Of a stretch of 64,000 bases of DNA, positions 1 through 8,851 are shown piece after piece; the stretch's first letter is position 1, and each line of letters opens with the position of its first letter. The DNA lies in the NCBI GenBank assembly GCA_016929775.1, contig JAFGIE010000216.1:1-64000 (forward strand), written 5' to 3'. This DNA is from Anaerolineae bacterium. Lineage in GTDB: Bacteria; Chloroflexota; Anaerolineae; JAFGEY01. The notes beneath the pieces are model-generated. The model worked only from the letters and a program-made list of their open reading frames with translations. It did not search any database and had not been told where the DNA came from. The position numbers and the translations under genes are program-made.

Positions 1-2
1 CG

Positions 3-626
3 CTGCGCGCCCTCGCTGCGGCGGGATATGCTACGGATCCCCGCGCCGAGCGCGCCTATGAGTGGCTGCTCGCGCACCGTCTAGATGACGGCGCGTGGCC
101 TACAGGCCTAGCGTCGGGTGTGTACGGCTATGTGGCTGGCTACCGTCGGCTGGCGCACTCGCGCTGGGGGTGCCGCTCGAACACGACCGGGGCGCTGCTC
201 TGTCTCGCGCAGCACCCGGACCGACGGCACGGGCAGGCTGCGCGCCGGGCACTCGATCTGTTGCTCGGACGAGAGACGCGGGAGGCGCGTCCTGTGGGGT
301 TCGAGGTCGCCCGGCTGGTCGGGCTGGAACCGGTGCGCGGTTTCATCACGTTCTATGCGCGGTTTGACCTGGCGCTGGTGCTCGATCTCTGCTGGCGGGT
401 CGGGGCGACGCTGGACGACTCACGCGTGGCGGAGCTAGCGTCATTTGTGCGTTCGCTGCGTGGTCCCAGCGGGCTGTGGACCTATGCGCCCAGGCCCCAG
501 GCCTCTCGTTGGGTCACCTTTGATCTGATGCGCTCACTCTCTCGACTCGAGGAGTGGGGGGAGTGGGAGCCAGGCGAACCGCGCACGCCGTTCACGCCCT
601 ACCCGAGCGTGCCCCGGCGCTACTGA
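3..626 (+). CDS. Alpha/alpha-toroid (prenyltransferase/squalene-cyclase-like) protein, 5' truncated by window edge
   Basis: The frame is open from base 3 and ends at TGA 624-626, so only the C-terminal ~207 residues are visible. The residues just inside the window (AYEWLLAHRLDDGAWPTG, then SNTTGALLCLAQ) resemble the helix-turn-helix repeats with a DGxW turn seen in squalene cyclase and prenyltransferase alpha/alpha-toroids. No catalytic DxDD motif is visible in this part, so the substrate cannot be named; many bacterial proteins of this shape are of unknown role. A GTG at 120 is in frame, but the upstream sequence continues the same repeat pattern, so it is probably not the start. The gene lies 22 bp before the RidA gene, on the same strand. 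Confidence 0.55.
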   Translation: MRALAAAGYATDPRAERAYEWLLAHRLDDGAWPTGLASGVYGYVAGYRRLAHSRWGCRSNTTGALLCLAQHPDRRHGQAARRALDLLLGRETREARPVGFEVARLVGLEPVRGFITFYARFDLALVLDLCWRVGATLDDSRVAELASFVRSLRGPSGLWTYAPRPQASRWVTFDLMRSLSRLEEWGEWEPGEPRTPFTPYPSVPRRY

Positions 627-648
627 CGGTCCAGAAGGGAGGCGACAG

Positions 649-1035
649 GTGGACGAGATCCAGACCGCGGCGGCGCCGACACCGGCGGGCCACTATGCAC
701 AGGCGCTTGTGCACGGGGGATTGGTGTACGTGTCCGGGCAGCTGCCGATCTCACCTGATGGGCGCGATCTAGCGCACGCGACGGTTGAGGAGCAGACAGA
801 GTGCGCCCTGGCGAACATCGCCGCGATCCTTGACGCTGCTGGGAGTCGGCTCGACCATGTTCTCAAGACCACCGTGTATGTCGCGGACATTGCCCTCTGG
901 GATCGCGTGAATGCGGCTTATGCGCGCGTCTTTGGCGCACACCGACCCGCTCGGGCTGTGGTGCCTGCGCGTGGACTCCATCACGGGTACGTGGTAGAGA
1001 TCGACGCCATCGCTGCCCTCGAGGGGAAGACGTGA
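649..1035 (+). CDS. ridA: RidA/YjgF-family enamine/imine deaminase
   Basis: 128 residues, the usual RidA length. Family members hydrolyse reactive 2-aminoacrylate-type enamines released by PLP enzymes. Visible hallmarks are the VSGQLPISPDG strand near the N-terminus, the central ANIAAILDAAG helix and the closing VPARGLHHGYVVEIDAIA. The Arg in the last block corresponds to the catalytic Arg (Arg105 in the Escherichia coli protein), which supports true deaminase activity. The start is GTG at 649, six bases after AAGGGAGG. The stop overlaps the start of the next gene, a PLP enzyme (GTGA), so the two are translationally coupled. That fits a role in detoxifying the partner's by-products. Confidence 0.85.
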   Translation: MDEIQTAAAPTPAGHYAQALVHGGLVYVSGQLPISPDGRDLAHATVEEQTECALANIAAILDAAGSRLDHVLKTTVYVADIALWDRVNAAYARVFGAHRPARAVVPARGLHHGYVVEIDAIAALEGKT

Positions 1036-2147
1036 GCGAGTTGGCGTGCACCCAGTGCGGCAAACGCTATCCGGCAAGCGAGGCGCGTTGGCGATGCCGC
1101 TGCGGGGGGCTCCTTGACCTGGTCTGGCGGTCGACGTTTGACCCCGAGCGTATCGCAGGGCGGGCGGCGACGATCTGGCGCTACCGGGAGGCCCTGCCGA
1201 TCGAAGACGATGCACACATCGTGTCGCTTGGCGAGGGAGTGACGCCGATGCTCCACGTGCGCGTGGACGGCGCTCCAGTGTGGCTCAAACAGGATCACCT
1301 CTTCCCGACCGGGTCGTACAAGGATCGGGGCGCCGCCGTGTTGATGAGCAAGGCGGTGGAGCTGGGCGTACGCCAGGTCGTCGAGGACTCGTCGGGGAAC
1401 GCAGGCGCGGCGATCGCCGCCTACAGCGCGCGCGCGGGCATTGCGTGTTCGATCTATGTACCAGAGCACACGTCAGCGGCCAAACTGGTCCAGATCGAAC
1501 GCTGCGGCGCTGCGCTGCATCGCATCCCCGGGAGCCGGGAGGACACAGCGCGGGCTGCCCTCGCTGCCGCAGAAGACGTGTACTATGCCAGTCACTCGTG
1601 GAACCCCTTTTTCTTCCACGGGACCAAGACGTTCGCCTTCGAGGTGTGCGAGCAGCTTGGGTGGCGTGCGCCGGACGCAGTGGTCTTGCCGGTTGGCAAC
1701 GGAACGCTGCTCCTCGGTGCGGCGATCGGTTTCCGCGAACTGCGCGCTGCAGGCGTGATCGAGCGGCTGCCCGCCTTGATCGGGGTCCAGGCGGAGGCAT
1801 GTGCTCCTCTCTCAAATGCCTGGCGCCAGGGCATCGATGCCCCTGCGCCGATCGCCAGCAGTGCGACGCTCGCGGAGGGGATCGCCATCGCTGACCCGGT
1901 ACGGGGCGCCCAGATCCTGCGCGCCGTGCGTGAGAGCGGGGGAGCGTTCCTCGAGGTGAGCGAGGAAGAGATCCGGGCGGCGCTGGCGGATCTGTGCAGG
2001 CGGGGGTTCTACGTCGAGCCCACCGCGGCAGTGGCGGTGGCTGGGACTCGGGCTTTTTTGCGCCAACACGGGGATTGCGAAACCGTGGTCTCGACCCTCA
2101 CAGGGCACGGACTGAAGGCCACGGACAAGCTGGCGGCGCTGTGGTGA
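1032..2147 (+). CDS. thrC: Threonine-synthase-like PLP-dependent enzyme with N-terminal zinc ribbon
   Basis: 371 residues, fold-type II PLP enzyme. The N-terminus carries a Cys6-x2-Cys9...Cys22-x-Cys24 zinc-ribbon pattern that many bacterial threonine synthases share. The Schiff-base lysine is predicted at Lys97 in GSYKDRG. The SSGNAG loop and the glycine-rich PVGNGT phosphate-binding loop are present. Threonine synthase converts O-phosphohomoserine to threonine; threonine dehydratase or another beta-elimination/replacement enzyme of the same fold remains possible. Translation starts at GTG 1032 inside the ridA stop. Coupling to RidA would fit an enzyme that leaks an enamine intermediate. Confidence 0.75.
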   Translation: MSELACTQCGKRYPASEARWRCRCGGLLDLVWRSTFDPERIAGRAATIWRYREALPIEDDAHIVSLGEGVTPMLHVRVDGAPVWLKQDHLFPTGSYKDRGAAVLMSKAVELGVRQVVEDSSGNAGAAIAAYSARAGIACSIYVPEHTSAAKLVQIERCGAALHRIPGSREDTARAALAAAEDVYYASHSWNPFFFHGTKTFAFEVCEQLGWRAPDAVVLPVGNGTLLLGAAIGFRELRAAGVIERLPALIGVQAEACAPLSNAWRQGIDAPAPIASSATLAEGIAIADPVRGAQILRAVRESGGAFLEVSEEEIRAALADLCRRGFYVEPTAAVAVAGTRAFLRQHGDCETVVSTLTGHGLKATDKLAALW

Positions 2148-2227
2148 TCTGGTCTGGCAGGGCAGCTGCCCGCGGGAACCCGATCGGCTGTCATCACGCG
2201 CAGCGTCGCCTGTAGCTGGAGGATAGG

Positions 2228-3265
2228 ATGACGATGAAGGCACTCGTGCTCGAGGCGTACAACGAGCTGGTGTACCGGGATGTGCCGGTCCCAGAGATCG
2301 GCGCGGATGAGGTGCTGGTCCAGGTCAAGGCGTGCGGGATCTGTGGCAGCGACGTGCATGGGCTGGATGGCAGCACGGGGCGGCGCATTCCGCCGATCAT
2401 CATGGGACACGAAGCTGCGGGGATCATCGTCGCCGTAGGGTCTGAGGTGGAGGGCTGGACGGTGGGGGACCGCGTGACCTTCGACTCGACGGTGTACTGC
2501 GGGACGTGCAGGTTCTGCCGCCGTGGGGAGATCAACCTGTGCGATCGGAGGCAGGTTCTCGGCGTGTCGTGCGGCGAGTACCGGCGCCATGGCGCCTTTG
2601 CCGAGTACGTCGCCGTACCGCAGCACATCCTGTATCGTCTGCCGGAAGGCCTCGCCTTTGAGGAAGCGGCGATGGTCGAGGCACTGTCGGTCGCATTCCA
2701 CGCCGTCGGTCGTGCGCCGCTGGCGCTCGATGACAGCGCCGTGGTCGTCGGCGCCGGCATGATCGGTCTGCTTGTGATCCAGACACTGCGGTTGGCTGGC
2801 TGTGGGCAGGTGATCGCCGTCGACATCGATCGCGATCGCCTGGCGCTGGCGGAGCGTTTCGGCGCCGATGTCGCCATTCTGTCGCGGGGGGAGGATGTCC
2901 CCGCTGCGGTGCGCGCACGCACGGCTGGCGTGGGAGCGGACCTAGCCTTCGAGGTCGTGGGGCTCTCCGAAACGCTTAGCCAGGCGATCGCGTCGCTGCG
3001 CAAGGGGGGCGCACTGACCATGGTAGGCAACCTCGCTGCCGAGGCTTCATTTCCACTGCAGTCCGTGGTGACCCGTGAGCTGACGCTGTACGGCTCGTGC
3101 GCGTCGCGAGGTGAGTATCCGGCGTGCCTAGACATGATCGCGCGGGGCGCGGTCGACGTGCGCGCGCTGATCAGCGCCACGGCACCCTTGTCGGAAGGGG
3201 TGGAGTGGTTCCAGCGACTGTACCGGCGCGAGCCCGGGCTGATCAAGGTGGTCCTGATCCCCTAG
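2228..3265 (+). CDS. Zinc-dependent medium-chain alcohol/polyol dehydrogenase
   Basis: 345 residues, MDR family. Visible features are the catalytic-zinc region GICGSDVH (Cys39) and MGHEAAG, the structural-zinc cluster YCGTCRFCRRGEINLC, and the Rossmann fingerprint VVGAGMIG before a basic/acidic strand (AVDIDRD) that favours NAD(H). This arrangement matches sorbitol, threonine and galactitol dehydrogenases, which oxidise a secondary alcohol on a polyol or amino acid. ATG 2228 is preceded by GGAGGAT. It sits between an amino-acid pair and the carbohydrate island, so either a sugar-alcohol or a threonine substrate would make sense. The exact substrate is not readable. Confidence 0.8.
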   Translation: MTMKALVLEAYNELVYRDVPVPEIGADEVLVQVKACGICGSDVHGLDGSTGRRIPPIIMGHEAAGIIVAVGSEVEGWTVGDRVTFDSTVYCGTCRFCRRGEINLCDRRQVLGVSCGEYRRHGAFAEYVAVPQHILYRLPEGLAFEEAAMVEALSVAFHAVGRAPLALDDSAVVVGAGMIGLLVIQTLRLAGCGQVIAVDIDRDRLALAERFGADVAILSRGEDVPAAVRARTAGVGADLAFEVVGLSETLSQAIASLRKGGALTMVGNLAAEASFPLQSVVTRELTLYGSCASRGEYPACLDMIARGAVDVRALISATAPLSEGVEWFQRLYRREPGLIKVVLIP

Positions 3266-3343
3266 GCTGCGCCGACGGCGTACGTGGGCGGATGGGTGGG
3301 ATTCGTATAGTCATAGGATCCAGCACGACAAAGGGGGTTTGCT

Positions 3344-5899
3344 GTGGCGGACTTTGGGGATGGACCAAGCTCGGCACGCTTTGCCGCACTGCACTATGAC
3401 GGGGCGACGTCGATCGCCGATCTGCGCAGCCGAGGCCTTTCGGAGGAGATGGCGGCAGCGCTCGACGCTGCGCCGACAGGGGATGGCGTGGCATGGGGCC
3501 TCCCGTTTCACGCCGGGAGTCCGGTCCTGATCGCGGAGGAGCCCGTCACCATCCGGTGGGCGTCGATACGCGCAGAGTGGCTGGTGTTCATGCATACGTC
3601 CGATCTCAGGCGCGTTGAGCCGAGGGCGGATGGCTTTACTTCGCCGATGCGGGGTGAGGGCATGCTGGGGGAGCACGCCGCAGACTATGTGGTCCTGTAT
3701 GCGGATCGGAGCGAGGAGCGGGTCGCGATCCGGCGGCGGCATCAGGTCGGCGCGTTCCAGCGCAGGTGGGGCGAGAACTGCTTCGAGGCTGTGTCGCACC
3801 GCAAGCCGGAGCCGATGCGCGCGGGCCACGAGCAGATGACGCGCTATTGGGGCAACTCGCAGACCCGCGTTGACGCAGCGGATGATGGTCCGTGGGTGAG
3901 CTGGCTCTATGCATGGGAGAACCCGCGACCGGAAGAGCCTGTCGTCGGCGTGCGGTTCGAGCCCGTGACGGGCCGGATCGTGGTGTCGGCGGTCTCTGTG
4001 GGGGACGCCTCCGCGCACCCGCTGCGCTGGCGCACACGGCGAAAGGCCTGCCTGACTCTGCCCGAAGGGGTCGCGTTTGCGCCTTCGCTGGACGATCGCG
4101 GGCTGCTGGCGCAGATCCAACTCGACATGGGGCAGGTGATCTCGGCATCGCCGCGACTGCTCTACCCGCACGACGATTGGGAAGGGTCGTACAACAACGC
4201 GCTGCCATCTGTAGCGGCGGATCAGGTCTTGGTCGAGTACACGTCGCACGCAGATGCGTCCTTTCACGTGCTGGATGGCAGGGCGATCCCGGTCGCGCAG
4301 GTCGAGGGCGCGGAAGCGACAGCACCGCTGCAACCGGTTGCGCCGGCTACGCGCCGCGTGACGATCCGCGTCGTCAATGCAGCTGACGGGAAGCCGCTCG
4401 CGGTCAAGTTGCACGTACACGGGGCGTGGGGCGAGTACCTGGCGCCGGTGGACCGGCACCGGATCGTCAATCCAGCCTGGTTCGAAGACTACTCGGTCGA
4501 CTTGACACATCGGGGAACGCATGCGTGTACGTACATCGCGGGAGAGACGCGGGTCGATCTGCCGCTCGGCACGGTCTATGTGGAGGTCTCCAAGGGCTTT
4601 GAGATCCGCCCGGTGCGCAGGCGCTGCGAGGTGTCCGCCGACACGGACGAGATCGTGATCGAGGTCGAGCGGGTCCTCCCTTGGCGCGAGCGAGGGTGGG
4701 TCACTGCCGACACGCACGTCCACTTTTTGTCGCCGGTATCGGCGCTGCTCGAAGGAGCAGGCGAAGGGGTCAACGTGGTGAACCTACTGGCGAGCCAGTG
4801 GGGAGAGTTGATGACCAACGTCGGCGACTTTGATGGGCGGACGACGTGGGGTTCCCGGGAAGCGGGCGGAGATGGCGAGTACCTGGTCCGCGTCGGAACC
4901 GAGAACCGGCAGCACGTGCTCGGCCATATCTCGCTGCTGGGATATGAAGGGCCGATCATCGCACCGATGACGACCGGCGGGCCCGACGAGTCTGCACTGG
5001 GCGATCCGATCGAGGTCCTGTTGACGGAATGGGCGCGCCAGGCACGCGCCCAGGGCGGACTCGCCGTCCTCCCGCACTTTCCCAACCCGCGTGCAGAGCA
5101 CGCTGCAAGCATCGTCAGCGGCGCGATCGACGCACTCGAGATGACGTCGTGGGGCGATCTGTACAGCGGCATCAGCCCCTATTCGCTGTCCGACTGGTAT
5201 CGATACCTGAACTGCGGCTACATGGTCGCCGCAGTCGGCGGAACGGACAAGATGTCGGCGAGCACGGCTGTGGGCACAGTCCGGACCTATGCCCGGATCC
5301 CCGACGGGCAGCCCTTTACCTACTCGAACTGGATGGACGCGGTGCGGCGTGGTGAGACCTTTGTGACCTATGGCCCGCTGCTGGACATGGGCGTCGACGG
5401 GCATGCGATGGGAAGCCGGATCGAGATGCGCCGAAGTGGGGGGCGCGTAGACATCACGTGGGAGGCGGCGAGCGTCACGGTGCCCATGTCGCGCGTGGAT
5501 CTAGTCGCGAACGGCGAGGTGCGGGAGAGTGTGCACGTGTCACCGCACCGCGCCAGCGGGCAGTGGTCTGTGCAGGTCGAGGAGAGCACGTGGCTAGCGC
5601 TGCTGATCCGCGGGCACTATCCGGATCAGCCCGAGATCGTCGCCGCGCACTCCTCTCCCGTCATGATCGGCGTGGAGGGATCGCCGTTCCTGGCGGCGGC
5701 AGATGCAGTGACGATCCTCGAACAGATCGAGGGGGCCCTGGCGTACCTGGACACGGTGGGGACCCGCGCAGAGGACGTTGCTTACAAGCGCATGCGGCTG
5801 GTCCTCACCGCGGCGCACCGGTCGCTACACAACCGCATGCATCACCAGGGGACGTATCACGACCATACGCCGGCGACAGATCACCCGGCGCATCACTAG
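3344..5899 (+). CDS. CehA/McbA-like PHP-type metallohydrolase, large form
   Basis: 851 residues. The first ~430 residues are rich in beta strands and look non-catalytic. From about residue 450 a PHP-like domain begins with the metal-binding TADTHVHF motif and continues with LVRVGTENRQHVLGHISLLGY, LAVLPHFPNP and a late GGTDKM block, as in the CehA/McbA family of metal-dependent hydrolases. A short C-terminal beta region follows. The His-rich tail (HHQGTYHDHTPATDHPAHH at the very end) is unusual. No signal peptide is evident, so it is probably cytoplasmic. The start is GTG 3344 after AAAGGGGG. The substrate is unknown; its place at the head of the glycan genes suggests a carbohydrate-linked ester or phosphoester. 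Confidence 0.65.
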   Translation: MADFGDGPSSARFAALHYDGATSIADLRSRGLSEEMAAALDAAPTGDGVAWGLPFHAGSPVLIAEEPVTIRWASIRAEWLVFMHTSDLRRVEPRADGFTSPMRGEGMLGEHAADYVVLYADRSEERVAIRRRHQVGAFQRRWGENCFEAVSHRKPEPMRAGHEQMTRYWGNSQTRVDAADDGPWVSWLYAWENPRPEEPVVGVRFEPVTGRIVVSAVSVGDASAHPLRWRTRRKACLTLPEGVAFAPSLDDRGLLAQIQLDMGQVISASPRLLYPHDDWEGSYNNALPSVAADQVLVEYTSHADASFHVLDGRAIPVAQVEGAEATAPLQPVAPATRRVTIRVVNAADGKPLAVKLHVHGAWGEYLAPVDRHRIVNPAWFEDYSVDLTHRGTHACTYIAGETRVDLPLGTVYVEVSKGFEIRPVRRRCEVSADTDEIVIEVERVLPWRERGWVTADTHVHFLSPVSALLEGAGEGVNVVNLLASQWGELMTNVGDFDGRTTWGSREAGGDGEYLVRVGTENRQHVLGHISLLGYEGPIIAPMTTGGPDESALGDPIEVLLTEWARQARAQGGLAVLPHFPNPRAEHAASIVSGAIDALEMTSWGDLYSGISPYSLSDWYRYLNCGYMVAAVGGTDKMSASTAVGTVRTYARIPDGQPFTYSNWMDAVRRGETFVTYGPLLDMGVDGHAMGSRIEMRRSGGRVDITWEAASVTVPMSRVDLVANGEVRESVHVSPHRASGQWSVQVEESTWLALLIRGHYPDQPEIVAAHSSPVMIGVEGSPFLAAADAVTILEQIEGALAYLDTVGTRAEDVAYKRMRLVLTAAHRSLHNRMHHQGTYHDHTPATDHPAHH

Positions 5900-5986
5900 A
5901 GGGACCGGCGACTGCAGGCGACGGATGTGGTCCGTCGGAGCGCTGGTCGACGCACGCACTATGGGGGGCATCCTTCAGGAGGCGAG

Positions 5987-6898
5987 ATGAAAGTCTTGGT
6001 AACAGGGAGCAGTGGCAGACTGGGTCCGTATGTCGTTTCAGAGCTGGAACAGGCAGGGCACGAGGTGGCGCTCTTTACGCGGCGCAAGCCCGCTCCCGCG
6101 CTGCAGCATCTGCAATGGATCGAGGGGGACATCCGCTCCTTCGATGACTGCACACGGGCGATGGCAGAGGGGTACGATGCAGTACAGCACTTGGCGGCAC
6201 AGGCGTGGCCCACCGACCATCCCGAGCAACGCGCGATGGCGGATGAGCGCGGGATCCCGTTCGATACGACCATGCGATCGAACATCATGGGTTTGTACTA
6301 TCTCCTGCAGGCTGCCATACGGGCTGGCGTAGGCGTGTTTGTGATGACCGGCAGCAACTGTGCCCTGGGACACGGTTACCGGATCAGCGACCATCCGTTC
6401 CCGTTCAGGTACCTGCCCGTAGATGAGGCGCATCCATCCGCTGTGGAGGACGCGTACTCTTATAGCAAGCTCGCGGGAGAGATGCTGCTTGCCTCCTACA
6501 CGAGCGCCTATGGGATCCGCACCTATGCCGTCCGTGCAGCCGGGATCTGCAACGAGGAGCGACGGCGCGCGATCGCCGCGCGCGCAGCGCCGATCACGGC
6601 GTGGAGCGACTGGCTGTGGGCCTGGGTAGGGAGTGAGGACGTAGCATCGGCGCATCGCCTGCTGATGGAGCAGGCACACCAGATCGAGCCACACGGCGTC
6701 TACTTTTGCAATGCGGATGACACGACGGCGCTCGAGCCCTCGGTACAACTGATTGAGACGTTTCGACCTGACCTGCTCCCGCTCGTGCGCGACCTGGATG
6801 GGCATGCCTCGTTGTTGTCCAACCGACGGCTGCGTGAGAGCGTGGGCTGGACGCATCGCACCTCGTGGCGCCAGTACTTGGCGGAAAGGAAGGGATAG
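5987..6898 (+). CDS. NAD-dependent epimerase/dehydratase family protein (extended SDR)
   Basis: 303 residues from ATG 5987 (ribosome site AGGAGG); the frame is open further upstream but without a better start. The N-terminus KVLVTGSSGRLG is the Rossmann GxxGxxG of extended short-chain dehydrogenases, and the active-site YSYSK tetrad segment (YxxxK) lies near residue 155. Related proteins act on nucleotide sugars or free sugar acids, for example as uronate dehydrogenases and UDP-glucose epimerases. It ends 3 bp before the Gfo/Idh/MocA gene, so the two probably work on the same sugar. The substrate cannot be stated. Confidence 0.8.
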   Translation: MKVLVTGSSGRLGPYVVSELEQAGHEVALFTRRKPAPALQHLQWIEGDIRSFDDCTRAMAEGYDAVQHLAAQAWPTDHPEQRAMADERGIPFDTTMRSNIMGLYYLLQAAIRAGVGVFVMTGSNCALGHGYRISDHPFPFRYLPVDEAHPSAVEDAYSYSKLAGEMLLASYTSAYGIRTYAVRAAGICNEERRRAIAARAAPITAWSDWLWAWVGSEDVASAHRLLMEQAHQIEPHGVYFCNADDTTALEPSVQLIETFRPDLLPLVRDLDGHASLLSNRRLRESVGWTHRTSWRQYLAERKG

Positions 6899-6901
6899 GC
6901 G

Positions 6902-8005
6902 ATGGCAGACCGGATCGGTATGGGCATAGTTGGCGCGGGCGCGATCGGCATCCGGGGCGCGCTCCGGCACCTCAGCCTGCCCGACGTCCAGGACCGTGTG
7001 CGTCTGGCGGCAGTATGCGACCCGGTCCCAGGGCGCGCTCAAGCTGTGGCAGAGCGCTACGGCGTCGCCGCGGCGTACGAGCGCTACGAGGACTTGTTGG
7101 CTGACCCGAACGTCGATGCAGTCACACTCTGTTCGCCGATCGGCCTGCACTACGAGCAAGCGATCGCTGGCGTGCGGGCGGGCAAGCACGTCCACGTCAA
7201 CAAGACCATGACGACGACGGTGGCGGAAGCCGATGCCCTGATTGCCCTCGCCGCGCAGGCGGGCGTGTGCTTGGTTGCATCACCAGGGATGATGCTCCAT
7301 CCGCACAACCGGCGGATCCGCAGGAGAATGCTAGAGGGCGCCCTCGGCAAGCTTGTGTGGGCTGCCGCTGGGGCAGCGATCAGCGATTACCACCTCCAGG
7401 AAGAGTTCCGAACGGGGGACGACATCCTCAGCAACGTGGACCCGAGCTGGTACTTTCGTCGTCCGGGCGGGGGACCCCAGTATGACGTCACCGTATACGC
7501 GCTGCACTGCCTGACCGGCATCCTGGGGCCTGCGAAGCGCGTGACGGCGCTCTCTGGCTTGGTCCTGCCGACGCGCGTCTTCCGAGGGACACAGATCGCG
7601 TGCGATATGGATGACAGCACGTTGATGCTGCTGGACTATGGGGATGCCGCGTTCGCCTTTGTCTACGGGACGGTCGCCGGACGCGTGACGCAGGGCTTCC
7701 AGCCCAGCTTCTTTGGCACCGAAGGATCGGTCGTGGGCACGCGCCTCGGTGAGGAGGAACTCAAGCTGCCGGGGGACCACCAGCCGCACGTCGAGGGTGC
7801 GCACGCGGGCATGCCCGAGTCCCACGTGTTCGAGGATCTGATGCAGCTCGTCGACTGGGCGCGCGGGGGGGAGCCGTCGATCGCCAGCGCGGAGCACGCA
7901 CGGCACGTAATCGAGATCATCGAGGCAGGCTACCGGTCGGCAGCCACGGGGCAGGTCCAGGAGCTGCGCACGACGTTCTGCCCGCTCCCGCTCGAGGCCC
8001 TGTAG
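6902..8005 (+). CDS. Gfo/Idh/MocA-family sugar oxidoreductase
   Basis: 367 residues. The N-terminal Rossmann domain has GIVGAGAIGIRG and the VCDP strand. The family's EKP region appears here as GKHVHVNKTMTTTVAEAD, where Lys replaces the pattern with VNK. A C-terminal alpha/beta domain carries GGPQYDVTVYALHCLTGILG. Family members oxidise or reduce cyclic sugars and polyols with tightly held NAD(P). ATG 6902 follows only 3 bp after the epimerase gene. These two genes probably form the sugar-interconversion step of the island. The substrate is inferred only from context. Confidence 0.82.
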   Translation: MADRIGMGIVGAGAIGIRGALRHLSLPDVQDRVRLAAVCDPVPGRAQAVAERYGVAAAYERYEDLLADPNVDAVTLCSPIGLHYEQAIAGVRAGKHVHVNKTMTTTVAEADALIALAAQAGVCLVASPGMMLHPHNRRIRRRMLEGALGKLVWAAAGAAISDYHLQEEFRTGDDILSNVDPSWYFRRPGGGPQYDVTVYALHCLTGILGPAKRVTALSGLVLPTRVFRGTQIACDMDDSTLMLLDYGDAAFAFVYGTVAGRVTQGFQPSFFGTEGSVVGTRLGEEELKLPGDHQPHVEGAHAGMPESHVFEDLMQLVDWARGGEPSIASAEHARHVIEIIEAGYRSAATGQVQELRTTFCPLPLEAL

Positions 8006-8046
8006 GTCCTTGGCTCAAGGCGGCGCGACGCGCAAAAGGAGGGCAT

Positions 8047-8844
8047 ATGCCGGACCCCGATCCAGCGATACGTACGGACAAGCTGACACGCCGGTTTGGC
8101 GAGCTGACAGCCGTCGATCGGCTTGACCTCACCATCCCACGGGGCGTGATCTTTGGGTTCCTGGGCCCGAATGGCGCCGGCAAGTCGACGACGATCAACA
8201 TGCTGAGCGGTGTGCTGCCGGCGACGGCGGGGAGCGCGGCGGTGTGCGGGTTCGACGTGCGCGCGGACCCGATAGAGGTGAAGCGCTGTATCGGCGTGGT
8301 GCCGGAGGGGATGAGTCTGTACGAGCGGCTGACCGCGGCGGAGCAGATCGAGCTCGTTGCGCGTCTGCACGGCTTGAGCAGGGCCGAGATCCAACGGCGC
8401 ATTCCGCCGCTGCTGGACCTGCTCGAGCTTGAGGACAGCGCCGACAGGATGATCCTCGACTACTCACACGGGATGCGCAAAAAGACCGCACTGGCGTGCG
8501 CGCTCGTGCACGCGCCGGAGGTGCTCTTTCTGGACGAGCCTTTCGAGGGCATCGACCCGATCTCGACGCGTGCGATCAAGGAGGTCCTGCGCGACATGGT
8601 GCGGCAGCGCGGTACAACAGTGTTCTTTTCGACGCACGTGATGGAACTGGCTGAGCGGTTCTGTGACCAGGTGGGCATCATCAACCGGGGACAGCTGGCA
8701 GGCCTCGGAAGTATCGATGCGCTGCGCCGGCACGCAGAGCTGCCCCCGGACGCCCCGCTGGAGGACGTTTTCCTGCGTACGGTGGGCGCAGAGGAGGGGG
8801 ATGAGGGGCTGTTGGGCTGGCTGACGGGCGGGGACGCAGAGTGA
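8047..8844 (+). CDS. ABC transporter ATP-binding subunit (ABC-2/exporter type)
   Basis: 265 residues. Walker A is GPNGAGKS near residue 40, the signature is degenerate (LDYSHGMRKKTALA, in place of LSGGQ), and Walker B is VLFLDEPFEGID, followed by an H-loop in FFSTHVMELAERF. The sequence groups with CcmA/DrrA-like ATPases that energise ABC-2 exporters. The gene is preceded by AAAGGAGG and followed 7 bp later by a membrane subunit, giving a two-gene transporter. It sits inside the catabolic island, but this type normally exports, so it is unlikely to be the sugar importer. Confidence 0.88.
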   Translation: MPDPDPAIRTDKLTRRFGELTAVDRLDLTIPRGVIFGFLGPNGAGKSTTINMLSGVLPATAGSAAVCGFDVRADPIEVKRCIGVVPEGMSLYERLTAAEQIELVARLHGLSRAEIQRRIPPLLDLLELEDSADRMILDYSHGMRKKTALACALVHAPEVLFLDEPFEGIDPISTRAIKEVLRDMVRQRGTTVFFSTHVMELAERFCDQVGIINRGQLAGLGSIDALRRHAELPPDAPLEDVFLRTVGAEEGDEGLLGWLTGGDAE

Positions 8845-8851
8845 GGGAGAG

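Noticed and set aside
6797..6811. GGCATGCC inside the epimerase coding region
   Set aside because: The core occurs by chance in coding sequence; no promoter and no AA/TT flanks.
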